DNA from: Elysia chlorotica
Lineage: Eukaryota > Mollusca > Gastropoda > Plakobranchidae
Length of the DNA stretch: 64,000 nt
NCBI GenBank assembly: GCA_003991915.1
Contig: RQTK01000094.1
Span: forward strand, 733,126-797,125
Direction: 5' to 3'
Shown here: piece by piece, positions 23,801-47,483 of the stretch
Numbering within the stretch: the first letter of the stretch is position 1
Layout: every line of letters begins with the position of its first letter
Made by a program: the position numbers and the translations under genes
Notes under the pieces: generated by a model
The model's database searches: none
What the model was told of the DNA's origin: nothing
The model's input: the letters and a program-made list of their open reading frames with translations, nothing else

Positions 23801-26800
23801 TGCAGTCGATTCATCCATTTGTGTGGACATATGAACCACATAGTGTCTTGAAAGTTTTTTTTTTCATTTATAAATTGATTTTTGGAAATCCAGTCACTAT
23901 TTTGAGTGCCAAAATTATGAGAAAACGTCTAAGAAAAGCCCTAGTTCTAACCGTTCTTCCGATTATTTTACTGATTTCCTGTATTTGATTCGTGCTGCTG
24001 TTCTAAAAGACCATGAAGCAATTACAAGACCATTGTCTAATAGTTTCATTCATAGAAGATACCCTGTTATGGATATTATGGCAGATTGACCTGCATTCAG
24101 CATGTAACCAAAAAAGGTCAATAACGAGGCATGCCCCTACACCATCAGCCTGGCTGAGCGTCCTTCGAGAGCCGAGACACTTTGAGGTCTGTGGGAGGTT
24201 ACGTGGCATACAGGTTTCTCTCAGCTCACAGATCCGTCTTTTCAGCTTACACAATTTCCAGTTATTTTGAAGCTGGATTATTAGTTTCAGTTGTCAAAGC
24301 AAGCAGGGAGAACGAGTTTGATGATAGGTAACAAGCATAAACTGCTGCAGTGACTTAAAATCAATTTTGGGGCATTTTTTTTTAAAGATTTTTATATGCG
24401 CTACTTAATGCGCATTCTGCACACTACAAATCTCTTCCAACACCAATTGATCGATTACTTTGAAAATTCTTATTGTGTTGGTGTGTGCCGTAATTAACAA
24501 TATAATACTAATAGAGGATTTTTTTTTTTAATTTAGGTTTAGTTTTTCAGAAATCTGATATTTTGTCAAGAAAAATGAGTTTTTTCCCTTGATTGTTATA
24601 TAGTAAAGCACACAAAAAAATTGGAAGAAAAAAATCGAATTTCAAATAACCAAAATCCGCTCCATTAGATAAAGTGGTTGACAAGTCTCAGGTCATTTGA
24701 TAAAGAAATAATAATAATAATAACAACAATAATAATATTTTATTCAGCCATCTTGTGCTATTAATAGACATCTGTGGTATATTATAACTTAATTTTGTCC
24801 TGCCATTTGCACATTTTTTTTTATCCTCTTTCAGGGCCATTGAATGAAAAATACCCACGAGTGGCATGTAGCAATACAAGTAAAGAGTGGCGGTGTGGTT
24901 TATCAATAGCAGATTCCATTGTGCTAAATTATTCCAAATTAAAAACAAACAACACATTAGTTACAAATGTCATTTACTTTTATTAACAAGATCTTAGTGG
25001 AAGGTAAAGGCAATACTAATGACCAACATGTATTTCCAGTGCTGTTGCTTAATACCTGCCTTTTTAAACATTCATTCGTCCAAAAACACATTAACCTTCA
25101 ATTTACTATCCACAATCACATATTCCAGGTTAGAACAACAGCAAAGGTGCCTTTTTATTTTTATTTTTGTCATCATTTTCTCTTTGATTTGTTTTTGGGA
25201 GTTTTTTTTGTACAAAATAAAATCCACTACACTGTCATTGATACAAGTTAACAAGTACAAGAGATAGAAGAATGGTAAAAAAATTTAAATGAACATGTCA
25301 AAGCATACATGTCAATATATATGTATATATATGTATGTATATATGAAAGTAGATGACATGATATGGTTACTTACAAATGACAAAAGTTTTCATGACCAGA
25401 GTTAGGGGTGATCACTGCAGTCTTTTGAAATGATGTGTATTTTTTCCCTTTGTTTATAAAATAGATAAATAAAAAGCACATTTGTAGTGATCTGTGTGCA
25501 AAAGAATGTGCTGTTTTATGTTTGGTACTCTAGTTCAGACAACAAAAATATAATTAATTTTTGATACAACCAAGCACATGGGCCACAAACTGGTGTAAAT
25601 TTTCAAGTAGCAGTTTCATGCAGAACACAAAGGCACTCACATATATCATCCATATGAAATTTTTGTATCAAGTATGAAAAGAAATGATTACGTTAACGAA
25701 AAACTGCATAGGCTTGGACTTTTTTGTGTTTATTTTAATACCTTATCTGGATTGACAGAACTAAAGGATGCATAGTTCAAAAAATATTTAAACAGATATC
25801 AAAGTAAGAACAAAAAAAAAATTTAGTGTCTGCAACGTTTTCTGGTCAAGCAATAGCAATTTGTCGTGAACCCAGAGAGGAAAAAAAAAAAAAAACGTAA
25901 GAAAAATTAAGAAATCAATATGATCTTGGCAATCGTATTATTGATAAAATTAAAAATACAGTGTGCAACACATCCTTAACACATGTCTGTAGTGAGACAA
26001 ATCAGACTGGTCATGAAGTCCTTTTGAGTCAATATAAAGCATAGACTACATTTCTACAAATCCAAGTTGCTAATAATTTTCATTAAGAGAATAGATTGAA
26101 AATTGAAGAACAACAGAATTATCTAAAGTAATGAAAGGTGGAGAAAAAAAGTGTGCAAACCTAAAGAGCTGAGAGCCAAATGGAACATACAAACACACCC
26201 TTTTATAAAATAAATTTTTCAATGTGTCCTTAAATGGAGCACACCCATAAAACCTATGAAAAAAAAATGCAATGTAATAATTGTTGTGGACACCTAAGAA
26301 GCCAAGTCTTGTATTTGTATAAATCTTAAATCTAGACACTTTAATTGATAAGGGAGTTCCAATTCTCTAGTTGCAATTATGAGATGGGATCTCTGGCAAC
26401 ACTACTACATTAAACAAAAATACAGAACCTTTGACTGGAACAGAATAAGTGTAGTTTTTAAGATGAAATGTAGAAAATATAAAATACCTCAATTTCCTCA
26501 ACAATTTAAGTACCCATCACATCTAGGACGCAAATTTTAATCTATAGTCCCGAATGGAAACTTCAGTTGCCCTGTCAATATATACAAAACCTTTGTGACT
26601 CCATGGCCTTTTTTTCTTTCTTTTTTTTTTTCCAAAAATGGAATGTCGAATTTGGAAAATGTGAAAAATGTCTTGTAGTCTATCTCAGCGGGTGGCAAAC
26701 CACTATGTAATTATAACTTTTAAACTATTTAGTTTCCACACCTTTCAATATGATTTACATAATAAAACAACAATGCTGAAGCACTATGCAGAAAAAATTA

Positions 26801-27582
26801 GGCCGCCTAATAGCAAGGTTGAGATAAAAAGTGATTGGACAATTAAAGGACATAACAAAAAAAGGACAAACTATAATCTCTATTTTAATTTCCTATACAC
26901 TAAAAAAGTTTGCTCATAATTATTCATTACTACTTCTCTTTTCTTTGTACACACGAACTTATGGACACATGTTTAAAAATCTTTTATCTGAAACAAATTG
27001 GATGTATAGAATTCAGATGAGCTAAAAATGCCTTTTCACTTAGATCGTCTTGGTCCCCCTTAAAGGAGGATTCAAAGACACCCACAGGCATTTAAGCAAT
27101 AGAGATTAAGGTTTCATTGTTTTGTATGACAATGGCAACAAAGTAACAATTTTGGACACCAAATAAAAAATTACAACACTATCATGCAAAATAAAACGAG
27201 TTATCGCTTCAACCACAGACACTCACTGACTCCAATCATGAATTGAATAAAAACTGCTACTTTCTGGCAGCATGAAAAAAAAATTTACAAGATTGTAACA
27301 TAAAATTTGTCAAGATGATTGGCATAATTATCTTGACATGATGATGAATATCAATTATCTGTGGTGTAAAACATTTCTTAAAAAAAAAATTTAAAAACTT
27401 CTTTCATGTCTCGATGTGCGAATACCCAGATATACCATTTACTCAAATTCAAATTTTCATCCCGCTTTTCTCACAATGCAAGTTATCTTGGAAAATATGC
27501 AACTTTGCCATCATCTCCCCCTTTACGCAACTAAAAAATCATGAGCACCTGCTGCCTTCAATTTCCCCTTCTTTCCGCATAC
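20849..27582. other. Interval between convergent PUS1 and CtBP
   Basis: No exon with protein similarity is seen. The sides nearest the genes are probably 3'UTR of PUS1 (from the left) and of CtBP (from the right). Segments of higher GC at about 22810-23000, 23180-23400 and 24100-24250 stand out from the AT-rich background but match nothing I recognise. An (AAT)n-like run lies at about 24706-24738 and an AT/GT simple repeat at about 25310-25345. Confidence 0.5.
21024..21029 (+). terminator. PUS1: Candidate PUS1 polyadenylation signal
   Basis: The first AATAAA after the PUS1 stop, about 176 bases downstream. Others follow near 22004 and 22613, so longer 3'UTRs are possible. Confidence 0.4.
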
Positions 27583-39130
<11,548 letters not shown>

Positions 39131-41525
39131 ATGAAAGGAAAGCAGCTCCTCAAAGAATTTTATTGGATAAAAGTCCCTCAAACAGGCTATGTACAGTGGA
39201 AAAAATGTAAAGACAAGCTGAAAAGATAAGAATTGCAGAATGAAAAGCAAAGGGAGAAAAATATAAAAGAATTACCATCATTCTGTTGTTTCAGTAAAAT
39301 TTAAGAAATGTAACGAGGAAGACTAAAAAGCTTGACAGTTCAATCGCTAATTTTCCCATATCCAAGTTTTTTAAACTAGGATTCAGATGAAGTGAAAAAG
39401 ATTAAGACAATGGATGCCTTGTCAATTAAATCCAATATTCAAAACATATATAGAAGAGCATAGACATCACAGTGATGCCAACTGGATCATTTTTTTTTAA
39501 CAGAACCTTTTCACAAACCAGTACAAGTGCATACTGGATTAAGAATCTCAAAACACCCCAAATTAATGTCAGTGTTATAAATCTTCAAGCAAAATAAGAA
39601 GGATGTACTTCTTATTCAAGTTATGTCTATTTGTATGCTTTATTTTTATTGTATTGAGAGAATGTATACATTGTATAGCGAAGCAGGAGCAAAATGATGG
39701 TGATTAGTAGGCCTGGTTCATTTTCAAGGCTTTACGAGCACTGGTGTGATACATGCATTTCTGCTAAGCATGGCTATGAAGTGCCTTTTTTTTCCAGTTG
39801 GAACCCTAGTTGACTCTAGTTTAACATGTAAAGCAGTAAGCTACACTAGCTTAACCCATGGTAGTAATACGATAAGAAATCATCATTTGCGTCTTTCTTG
39901 TATAACCAATGTTAAATTTCACTCCTTTAACAATTTCTTTAATTTCCAGTGGAACAACACGATCAACAAATTCCATGATAGACCAAATTTTATTACTAGA
40001 TCTAGATTCTATTTCTAATCCATAAATCATGAAATTCAAGTCTAGGTCTACACGAAGCCCTTAGATCTAGATGTTCCCCTTACTGCCCTAGATATCTAGT
40101 CAACGTATATGCAGTGGCACGTTGAATCACAAAATAAATCCAACTGAGGTCTCACCTTTTTTCAGTTAAAGGGTAAAACTTCCAAAAGAATCTGATAAAG
40201 GAGGACTTGTATTCCCTTGATAATCATATGGATGCATAATGATTGTCCATATCCTGAAAGTGAAAGTGAACATCGAAAGAAAAATTAAGATTCAGAAAAG
40301 TATACATATATATCCTGTTCTGTTTCCTTAAAATAACACCTAGCTTTTCTGGAAATGCACGCTGTTTTCACATTTTCATACACTTAGTTTTTTCAATTGT
40401 AAGTGTAATTATTACTTGTGTGCACGAAATGATTTCCAATGCAGTCAGTGCATTTGCTGATTTTTTCATGACATCTATACCGTGGGCCAGTCTTAGGATG
40501 AAAGTTCTAAAGATCCTAGAGTATCAATATGTGGATTTTCCCTGCAGAGTGTATACCTTTTAAGTCTGGGTAAGGTCTAAATAAGCATGGATTAGGTTTA
40601 TATATAGTCAACATCATACTAATTGCCACACACTCTTAAGGTACAGGACATCCCTAATTCTAGGCCAGTCATATCTTTTTGACAATCAAAAGTCACAAAA
40701 CAACTCCATGGAAAGACAGTAGCTAAGTTAGTAGCGCCTGTTGAACATTCAAATCAAAGGACACTATCAGGTTGCCCATGTTTCCTACTAGTTGGGTATT
40801 GTTTATCTTAAGTCCCCTGTGATTTCCAAAGAAATGAAAACCAGAAATGATGGCACCAGCTCAGGTTTCAACCACAAGACTAAGATGAGTAGATCTATAT
40901 GAAAATGAAACATGCACTGAGACAGAAGTTTCTTACTCTTAGTCAGTGCATGCAAATTAAAATTGCTTCTTTAGTCTTGAGACCCATCCCTTGAAAGACA
41001 AGCAGAATGATTACCCATTACAATCTGATTTGAAGTGAATCAAAAATGTATTTTTTTTAAATATAAAAAAGATGGGTTTAAAATTTGGTAGGCCTACTCC
41101 TTGCCCACTGCTTTCCCCATCCTGTTTACATGGCTGACAATATTCATTATTCAGGGATACCACCTGATCCTGACAAAATTTCCAGAACTAAGTTAATGGG
41201 GAAAAAGGAGGGGGAAGGGAGACTAAAATATTCATGATTTTTGTCAGTCTAGAAACTAACAAATGCTCTGAGAAGGTCCCTGAGGAGATGAATGGTTACA
41301 ATTATGAAATGAAATAGATGTAAATTGTAATACATTAACTATTACTCGTTAACAGACATTAAATTGCCAGTAAACAAAATGTACTACAGACTTTCTTCTT
41401 TACCAGGTTCCATTTAGACCAATAGAATAGATTGTACATGTAAAAATGATGTGTTTTTTTTTTAATTATTATGTATCAAAATTTGTCTCAATGAAGTTTC
41501 ATTTTTATTCTACGTCTGATCTAGT

Positions 41526-42090
41526 TTCATATTGACTTGACTTGACTTGACATATTTGAGGCCCGTTAAGGCCTGTTCGTTCATTGTTCTTCACTTTATA
41601 CTACTTCATGCGCATGCGCGATGTGGCAAAAAGCAGTGTAATTTCGTTTTGTCTCGACTGGGGTTGGTTTTCAACATGTTGAATTTTACTGGGGTTATTC
41701 CTGGCACTCCGGGTTGTACAGTGTTGGTAAATTCTTCCAGTGGTTATCCAAACGACTCTTGAAACAGTCGATGGTCGGAGCTGTCACTACTGACTCAGGC
41801 AGCCTGTTCCATATTGTTGTGGTTCTATGTGAGAAGTATCCTGCTCTAATATTCAATCTGCATCTTTTTTTCTCAAGCTTCAGGGAGTTTCCTCTTAGTT
41901 CGGTGGTCGTTGCTATTTCCAATTTTGGTTTTTCCACTTCATAGTATTGATGTAGATATTTGTAGATTTCTATCATGTCGCCTCTTTTCCTGCGGTGTTC
42001 TAGGCTTGGAAGTTTTAGCACCCTCAGACGTTCGGCATGGCTTGTCCTTGAGTGATGCCAAAATTGATCAGAATTTGGATACAATTTCAA
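41526..42090 (-). mobile_element. 3' end of a non-LTR retrotransposon (LINE)
   Basis: On the minus strand 41695-42090 encodes 131 residues typical of the C-terminus of LINE reverse-transcriptase ORFs: RLRVLKLPSLEHRRKRGDMI, IYKYLH, RGNSLKLEKKRCRLNIRAGYF, TTTIWNRLPESVV and FKSRLDNHW. The reverse-transcriptase core and endonuclease are absent, so it is 5' truncated. The element ends near a GTCAA tandem (41533-41550) that resembles the simple repeats at LINE 3' ends. The open frame is intact, suggesting a fairly recent insertion. Confidence 0.8.
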
Positions 42091-43154
42091 ATGTGCAGTA
42101 TGCGAATATCAGATCGAAACATTAGCAGAAATCTAGATCTGGACCTTGAATATATGAACTTACGGTATGACAAGAAGGAAGAGCTGATTGTTCGATACAA
42201 TGTAGGCCTAGCTGTCACATAATGATAACATAGGCCTACATCTCATATCTTTTTTTTATATATAAGCTAGCAGACTACCAAGACAGCATTTCCTCCCTAT
42301 GAGACCTGACCTCCAAACGGCTTTATATTCCACCTCAGCGCAGCTACAGAGAACTGCTGCCTTTTTCTTCATGGTCCTAGGCAAAAGAGCGCAAGCTCAG
42401 AGGCCACTGGACTAATAACACGTTACAACAACAACAACAACAACATATAAAAGGTTTTATCAATGTTGGTCCGATACTCTAGTTTAACCGATCTATTAAA
42501 AAAGTTGGTCTAGGTTCCGTCATTAAGAACGGGATTGCCTTGGCTGCTGACAGAGCAAAGATCTAGACCTTCTCTTTGTCTAACTACTTCTGCTGCTATT
42601 TCTACTGCTCTCGGCACCTGAACACAACAGAATTATAAAAAAAAAATCTGACCGCCATGTATACAAGAGACAGGACCACAGTGGGTAAGGAGTAGGCCCT
42701 ACCTGTTTCTCTTTAGCATTTTTTTTTGCTATACGCACGAACTATAGCCCATGTGAGTGTTTTTGTTCAAATCAAATAATTTGGTAGGCTATAACCATCA
42801 AATAAAGCTTACAAGCTGTGTCCTAATTATTCAACGGCTAATTTAACGTTTCCTTAGTCTAAATAAGCGCCTTGTAAGTAGAATAATTGCGATAGCATTT
42901 ATAACCAATATTTTCATAACACAAACACTAGATCTTTAGTTAGTGTATAGATCTATAGACTCAGTCGGTATGCACAAGATTTTAATCTACAATGATTATA
43001 TAGATTTAGATCTATGCAAGTACATTTGAGATGACTAGCCTAGCCCTATTTTAGTATTTACATTTTAAAGGTGTTCAATGTAAATTCTCCCAAAATCATG
43101 TAAAAGGGCTAATTCTAGAATCTACTATAACATGCCTGGCATAGTCAGACTTGA

Positions 43155-43215
43155 TAAAAAAAAATCTAGATATCTAGAGATTTAGAGAAGATCTAGATCT
43201 AGATCTATATTAGAA
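43155..43215. repeat. Patch rich in TAGATCTAGA-type palindromes
   Basis: Overlapping AGATCT, CTAGATATCTAGA and TCTAGATCTAGATC words form a dense palindromic patch. Similar patches occur at 5286-5430, 47650-47730 and 48350-48495. Confidence 0.75.
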
Positions 43216-45099
43216 TTGGGCCGTGTAAACTGTTGGGCTTGTTTGCCTTGTATTGTAACAGAAACCAAGATCTAGACTGGAGTTATCTAAAAGGATTCTA
43301 GGTTCCAGATCCTCACTAGATATACGCTATTTTTACTATTAAAGACATTAATCAGTGCAAAAATGTGTATAGCTTGATGGTAATATGTTAAATGTTACCT
43401 TTCACAAACGTTGATTTGATGTAATGTTAGTCTTTAGTGAGATTTTGACTTATTCTCTAGTTTTGAGCGTGCGGTTCTTTTCAACGGGAATCAAATGGCG
43501 TATAAAATCTCGAGATATCTCGTTTAATCAACGTGAGGCCGCATGCGAATGCTTGGGATTCGACTCTTTTTTTTTTCAGACCAAGCTTTCAAAATGTTAC
43601 AAATTTTTTGTTTTCTTTAATTTTCGTGGTAACATGGTGAAAAAATTCTACTAAATTAATTTAGAAATGAGAATTTACCATTACCAAGATACTTTTAGGA
43701 AGATCGACTGACGAAGTGTAGAGCCTAAATGAAAGAGGAAAAAAACCCTTCTTGTTCAATAAAAGTTACTGTCTGGCAGGCTTCTCGGAGAAATTGTGAT
43801 ACGGTAAAACTTAAAACGAAAGGTTGAGATGAAAGAGGAAGGTCCCCCACAAGCACCTATTTTTTGAAATACCTGCGTCGCTTGTTAACTCTATGTCATT
43901 GAATAAATTAACATTATTTCTAAAAAGATTTATTTAACACAAATTTACGATAGTGTTGTCAAAAACAAACATATCTATTATTTATGTTTGAAAATATTTG
44001 GAAGATTCTCTTTAAGGATTGAAAGTTAAATTTACCTGATTTAGCAGGGAGGAGAAGATTTCATCCGAACAAACTACCTTTCTATAAAATTTTAATTGCA
44101 CATACTACTACCACTATTACTACTACTATAGAATTGTTTCCAAATTGGAATGAAGAGCAAAACACATAGATTACACCTACTCAGTTGCTAAGGACCTAGT
44201 AGTAGATGCGTGTGCGCAAGAAATAAAAGTAGTATACATGTAATAATATAGGGGAAAATACGCACAACTTAGCAACTGAGGGACACAATAAATAAAAAAT
44301 AAAAAACTAGAGGTCGAAAGATATATAAACGTTTCGTCTTTATTGGCTTCATCAGACCAATCTTGGTTGAGGTGTCCTCTCCTGTAGAGCACATGACTAA
44401 CGCTGGTGGAAGCTTTAGAGAAGCCGGTGTGCTGACGATTCTTTTGATGGCCAAGGTGAAGACCAGGATAGGTACCTGGACATTAGAAACCTGTATGAAG
44501 CGGGGGAAACTGCACAAGTATTTATAGAAATGAATAGGTACGATTAAAGATATTGAACAGGTAGAACTTGAAGATATTAGGAATTTGTGAGACCTGTTGG
44601 ACAGGGGTGGGAAGAACGAGATAAGTCGAAGGAAACACAATAATCCACTCAGGAATCGAAGAGGGCCTGGCAAACACATGTAGAGTTGCATTGTTTATGA
44701 CACCCTAGGCAAAAAGGGAACTACTCTCCTGGGAAACTGTATCACCAAGAATTATCACTATAGGGTTTAACTCGAAAGGGAGAAAAAGAGCCACCATCAT
44801 CCAGTACTATGCTCTCACAAACGTAGCAGAAACCGAAGAAAAAGTAAACTTTATGAGCACATGAGGCTGATATCGACAAAGTCTAAAATAGAGAGACATG
44901 AAAATTTTGTTGGGAGATCTGAATGCTAAGTTAGGCACTGACGATACAAACATGGAGTACACTGTGGAAATCAACGGTACCGGAGAACAGAATGAGAATG
45001 GAGAACTCTTCACTGAGTTTCGCTCCTTTAATGAATTGGCAATCGGAGACACGGTGTTCCCGCACAAGACCATCAATGAAATAACATGGGACACTCCTT

Positions 45100-45197
45100 G
45101 AGTTTTGTGGTCCCTAGCCTGTGGGTAATCAAATGGGTGGGTGTGCGCAATTCGAGGAGCGAGAAGTTTCGATTACATCAGAGTCAGTCAACCTGTG

Positions 45198-45255
<58 letters not shown>

Positions 45256-45592
45256 CAGACAGACTTACAGAGCAAGCGAGTGTGAGTTTCAATTGCTTAA
45301 CATATCAATTGTATGTGCTTGTGTATGTTTGTCCTCACCCCCCCCCCCCTTTTCCCGCTCGCATTGTACAACTACCAGTGTTCAAATAAACAATCGACTA
45401 CAACCAAATCGCTCCCTGTCTTTTTTAATCAAACAAATCATGCCAATACAATAGAAAAATAGAACAACAAAAAGGCATGGTGTACAGCTGGCAGGTATGT
45501 TATTCAATTTTGATTAAAAATAAATAACAAACAGACAGAGAGTAAGCTTTTAATAATCGAATACTGCCCACAGGCTAGGGACCACAAAACTC
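45100..45592. mobile_element. Insertion with 26-bp perfect terminal inverted repeats
   Basis: The ends 45100-45125 and 45567-45592 are exact reverse complements over 26 bases, beginning GAGTTTTGTGGTC. The 493-base element contains a (GA)n run and no coding capacity, as in a MITE. It interrupts the LINE endonuclease frame. No clear target-site duplication is seen in the immediate flanks. Confidence 0.8.
45199..45251. repeat. (GA)n microsatellite
   Basis: A GA run of about 52 bases inside the inverted-repeat element. A second low-complexity run, poly-C, lies at about 45339-45349. Confidence 0.95.
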
Positions 45593-46583
45593 GTGGAATG
45601 CTTAACATGAATTTTCAGCGACGACAAGACTGGAAATCAAAAAGACCACATCACAATCGGCAGAAAGAATAGACGGATGCTGCATGACGTCAGGGTGAAA
45701 CGCAGCGCTGACGTAGCATCAGATGATCACCTGGTTGTTGCAGCTCTTAAGACCAAGCTCAAGGCTTTAAATGACAAGGCTGGGCGACCAGCACACAGGT
45801 TTAATTTTCAGTGCCTAAAAGAGGAACAGAAATCGGAGAGCTGAGGAACGAATTCGATATCCTCTCCTTACTACATGTAACAGAAGAGACAAGTGAAGAA
45901 CAGAAGTGAAACCTGCGATGGACCTGGAAGGAGACATGTTCAACAATTTCGGGTAAGAAGACCAGGACACACAAGGAGTGGATCTCAACCGACACATTGG
46001 CACTCACAACGGAGAGAAAGAACTTGAGACACCAGATGAACCAAACACAAGACATAGAGGAAAAACGTAAACTACAAACTCGTTACAGAGAGGATAACAA
46101 AGGTGTGAAGAAAAGTACCAGGAAAAAAAAAAGAAATTACATATAGGAGCTCACACACAGGCAGAGGCTGCCAAAGAAATATTAAGAGACTGTACGAGGT
46201 CATCAGGACTCTCTCAAGGGGAAACAGAAATCCCAGCCGCCCCACCAAAGACAAAAACGGAAACACTATAGCTGGTGAGAAGAGCAGAGGGCAAGATGGG
46301 CAGAGCGCTTCAAGGAAACTCTCAACAGATCCGCCCCATCACCCCCACCATACAAAGAAACACAGTAGTGTATGCCAGATATACTTATAATTAATCCAGT
46401 GGTCTGCTTCTCTAGTAAAATCTACCAATACGGTTTGTCGACCCGGCATCACAAGCTGCTATTCGTCGGCCGACATCCTATGTGCCGCGAAAATTGAAAC
46501 GCCACTAAAAATAGATATACATGTAGTTGTGTATTGTTTGTCACAGCTGGGAAAGGATGAAGGAGTTGGTATGTTTTGCACAC

Positions 46584-46700
46584 TTGGTCCCCTATTGATT
46601 GGGTCGGTGTTACCAGCTGGGACACTGGTCCTGTATGGCATCACGTAAAGCTTTTGGCGTTAGTCTGGAAACCCGCCCACAATGTAACCAATTTGCTGAA
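46584..46700 (+). mobile_element. SINE fragment, copy 8 (diverged)
   Basis: Contains GATTGGGTCGGTGTTACCAG, a GTTAGTCTGG block and CCCACAATGTAACC in family order, but is strongly diverged and lacks the head. Confidence 0.45.
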
Positions 46701-46732
46701 TTTTGACTTTAGGAAACCAACTCAATCTTTCA

Positions 46733-46966
46733 CCTCGCGGTGGCCCTGATATAGAACATCAGCTTCCGACGCAAAAGGTATGTGGTTCGACCCCAGGCAA
46801 TTTCGCTCCCTACTGGCTGGGTCAGTGTCAGTTTAATGTGACTGGCTGAGACAGAAGTCATGGTATCCCTCCCCGCCTTGTCTCGTATGTGGCAGCACAT
46901 AAAATTGTCAGACGTCAGTCTTGGGGCCCCTCTACAATATAGCCTTTATAGTGCTGATGTTGGGGG
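46733..46966 (+). mobile_element. tRNA-derived SINE, copy 7 (well preserved)
   Basis: Box-A-like CGGTGGCCCTGATATAGAAC and box-B-like GTGGTTCGACCCC are followed by the full family body, ending GTGCTGATGTTGGGGG. Close to copy 4 (33016). Confidence 0.85.
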
Positions 46967-47301
46967 TTAAATCAACTCAACTACAACTACTACCTCTACA
47001 AAGTCTCCTTTTTTATACCCTGCTACTCGGTTTCACACTGACTTGACTTACTTGACTTTTAGGAGAAGCGAGGATATCCTCGTATCCCGACGTTGGTGTG
47101 AGGAGGTCGCATGAGCCAAGACCCTACAGGAGGAGTCGAGCCGGGTACAGTAACCAGCCGCCCTGGCTTCAGCGTCCGTACTCCTCCGCCAGGTCTGTCT
47201 TGGTTGGCCCACTTTGCGCTTTCCCTGGGGGTTAACTCAACTACAACTACTACCTCTACAAAGTCTCCTTTTTTATACCCTGCTACTCGGTTTCACACTG
47301 A
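46962..47301. repeat. 75-80 bp direct repeat flanking a 185-bp GC-richer insert
   Basis: Units 46962-47041 and 47227-47301 match except for a few bases inserted in the first. The segment between them (47042-47226) is GC-richer and starts with a TTGACTT tandem. Confidence 0.9.
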
Positions 47302-47483
47302 TATCAGCCCTCAATGTCTATCTCCTACCGTAGAGTGAAAACTGCGTGTTTTACAGTAATCAGTGCCCCAGATTTAAAAGGAGAAAAAAAAGGGAAAAAA
47401 AAAAAAAAGAGTGTGTCGCTTGCGGATGTGACCTTTCTTTCAACTTTGACATCATGTTGTTTGACCTAGTGTAAAATGAAAAC

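Larger units (their letters stand above)
44710..46370 (+). mobile_element. Decayed RTE-like LINE, endonuclease region, split by an insertion
   Basis: Plus-strand pieces match the apurinic-type endonuclease and linker of RTE-like LINEs (the kind domesticated in craniofacial development protein 2). At 44898-45097 the frame reads MKILLGDLNAKLGTDD then NENGELFTEF and FNELAIGDTVFPHK. It resumes at 45620-45841 with NQKDHITIGRK, DVRVKRSADVASDDHLVV and LKTKLKALNDKAGRPAHRF. Degenerate linker follows to about 46340 (TRTHKEWISTDTLALTTERK, IEEKRKLQTRYRE). Stops and frameshifts are frequent, so it is inactive. It is interrupted at 45100-45592. Confidence 0.8.
39131..47483. other. Interval between divergent CtBP and MAEA
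   Basis: Holds upstream exons or promoters of both genes, which cannot be placed from sequence alone, plus transposon debris: a LINE 3' piece at 41695-42090, a split RTE-like LINE at 44710-46370, SINE pieces at 46584-46966 and a duplicated segment at 46962-47301. A CAA-rich tail near 42423-42442, preceded by a higher-GC segment from about 42280, may be the end of another retrotransposon. Confidence 0.5.

Noticed and set aside
24003..24270. Overlapping 83- and 85-residue frames on both strands.
   Set aside because: No similarity recognised, no splice partners. Kept only as a GC-richer segment of unknown nature.
44177..44691. Minus-strand frames including SDEANKDETF, thought of as a Penelope-like element end.
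   Set aside because: Too little sequence similarity to support a family; left unassigned.
44898..45101. A host endonuclease/exonuclease/phosphatase-type gene.
   Set aside because: The sequence is the endonuclease of an RTE-like LINE, continued after the insertion at 45620 and full of stops.
45086..45454. 122-residue frame with a long Arg-Glu repeat.
   Set aside because: It is translation of the (GA)n microsatellite.
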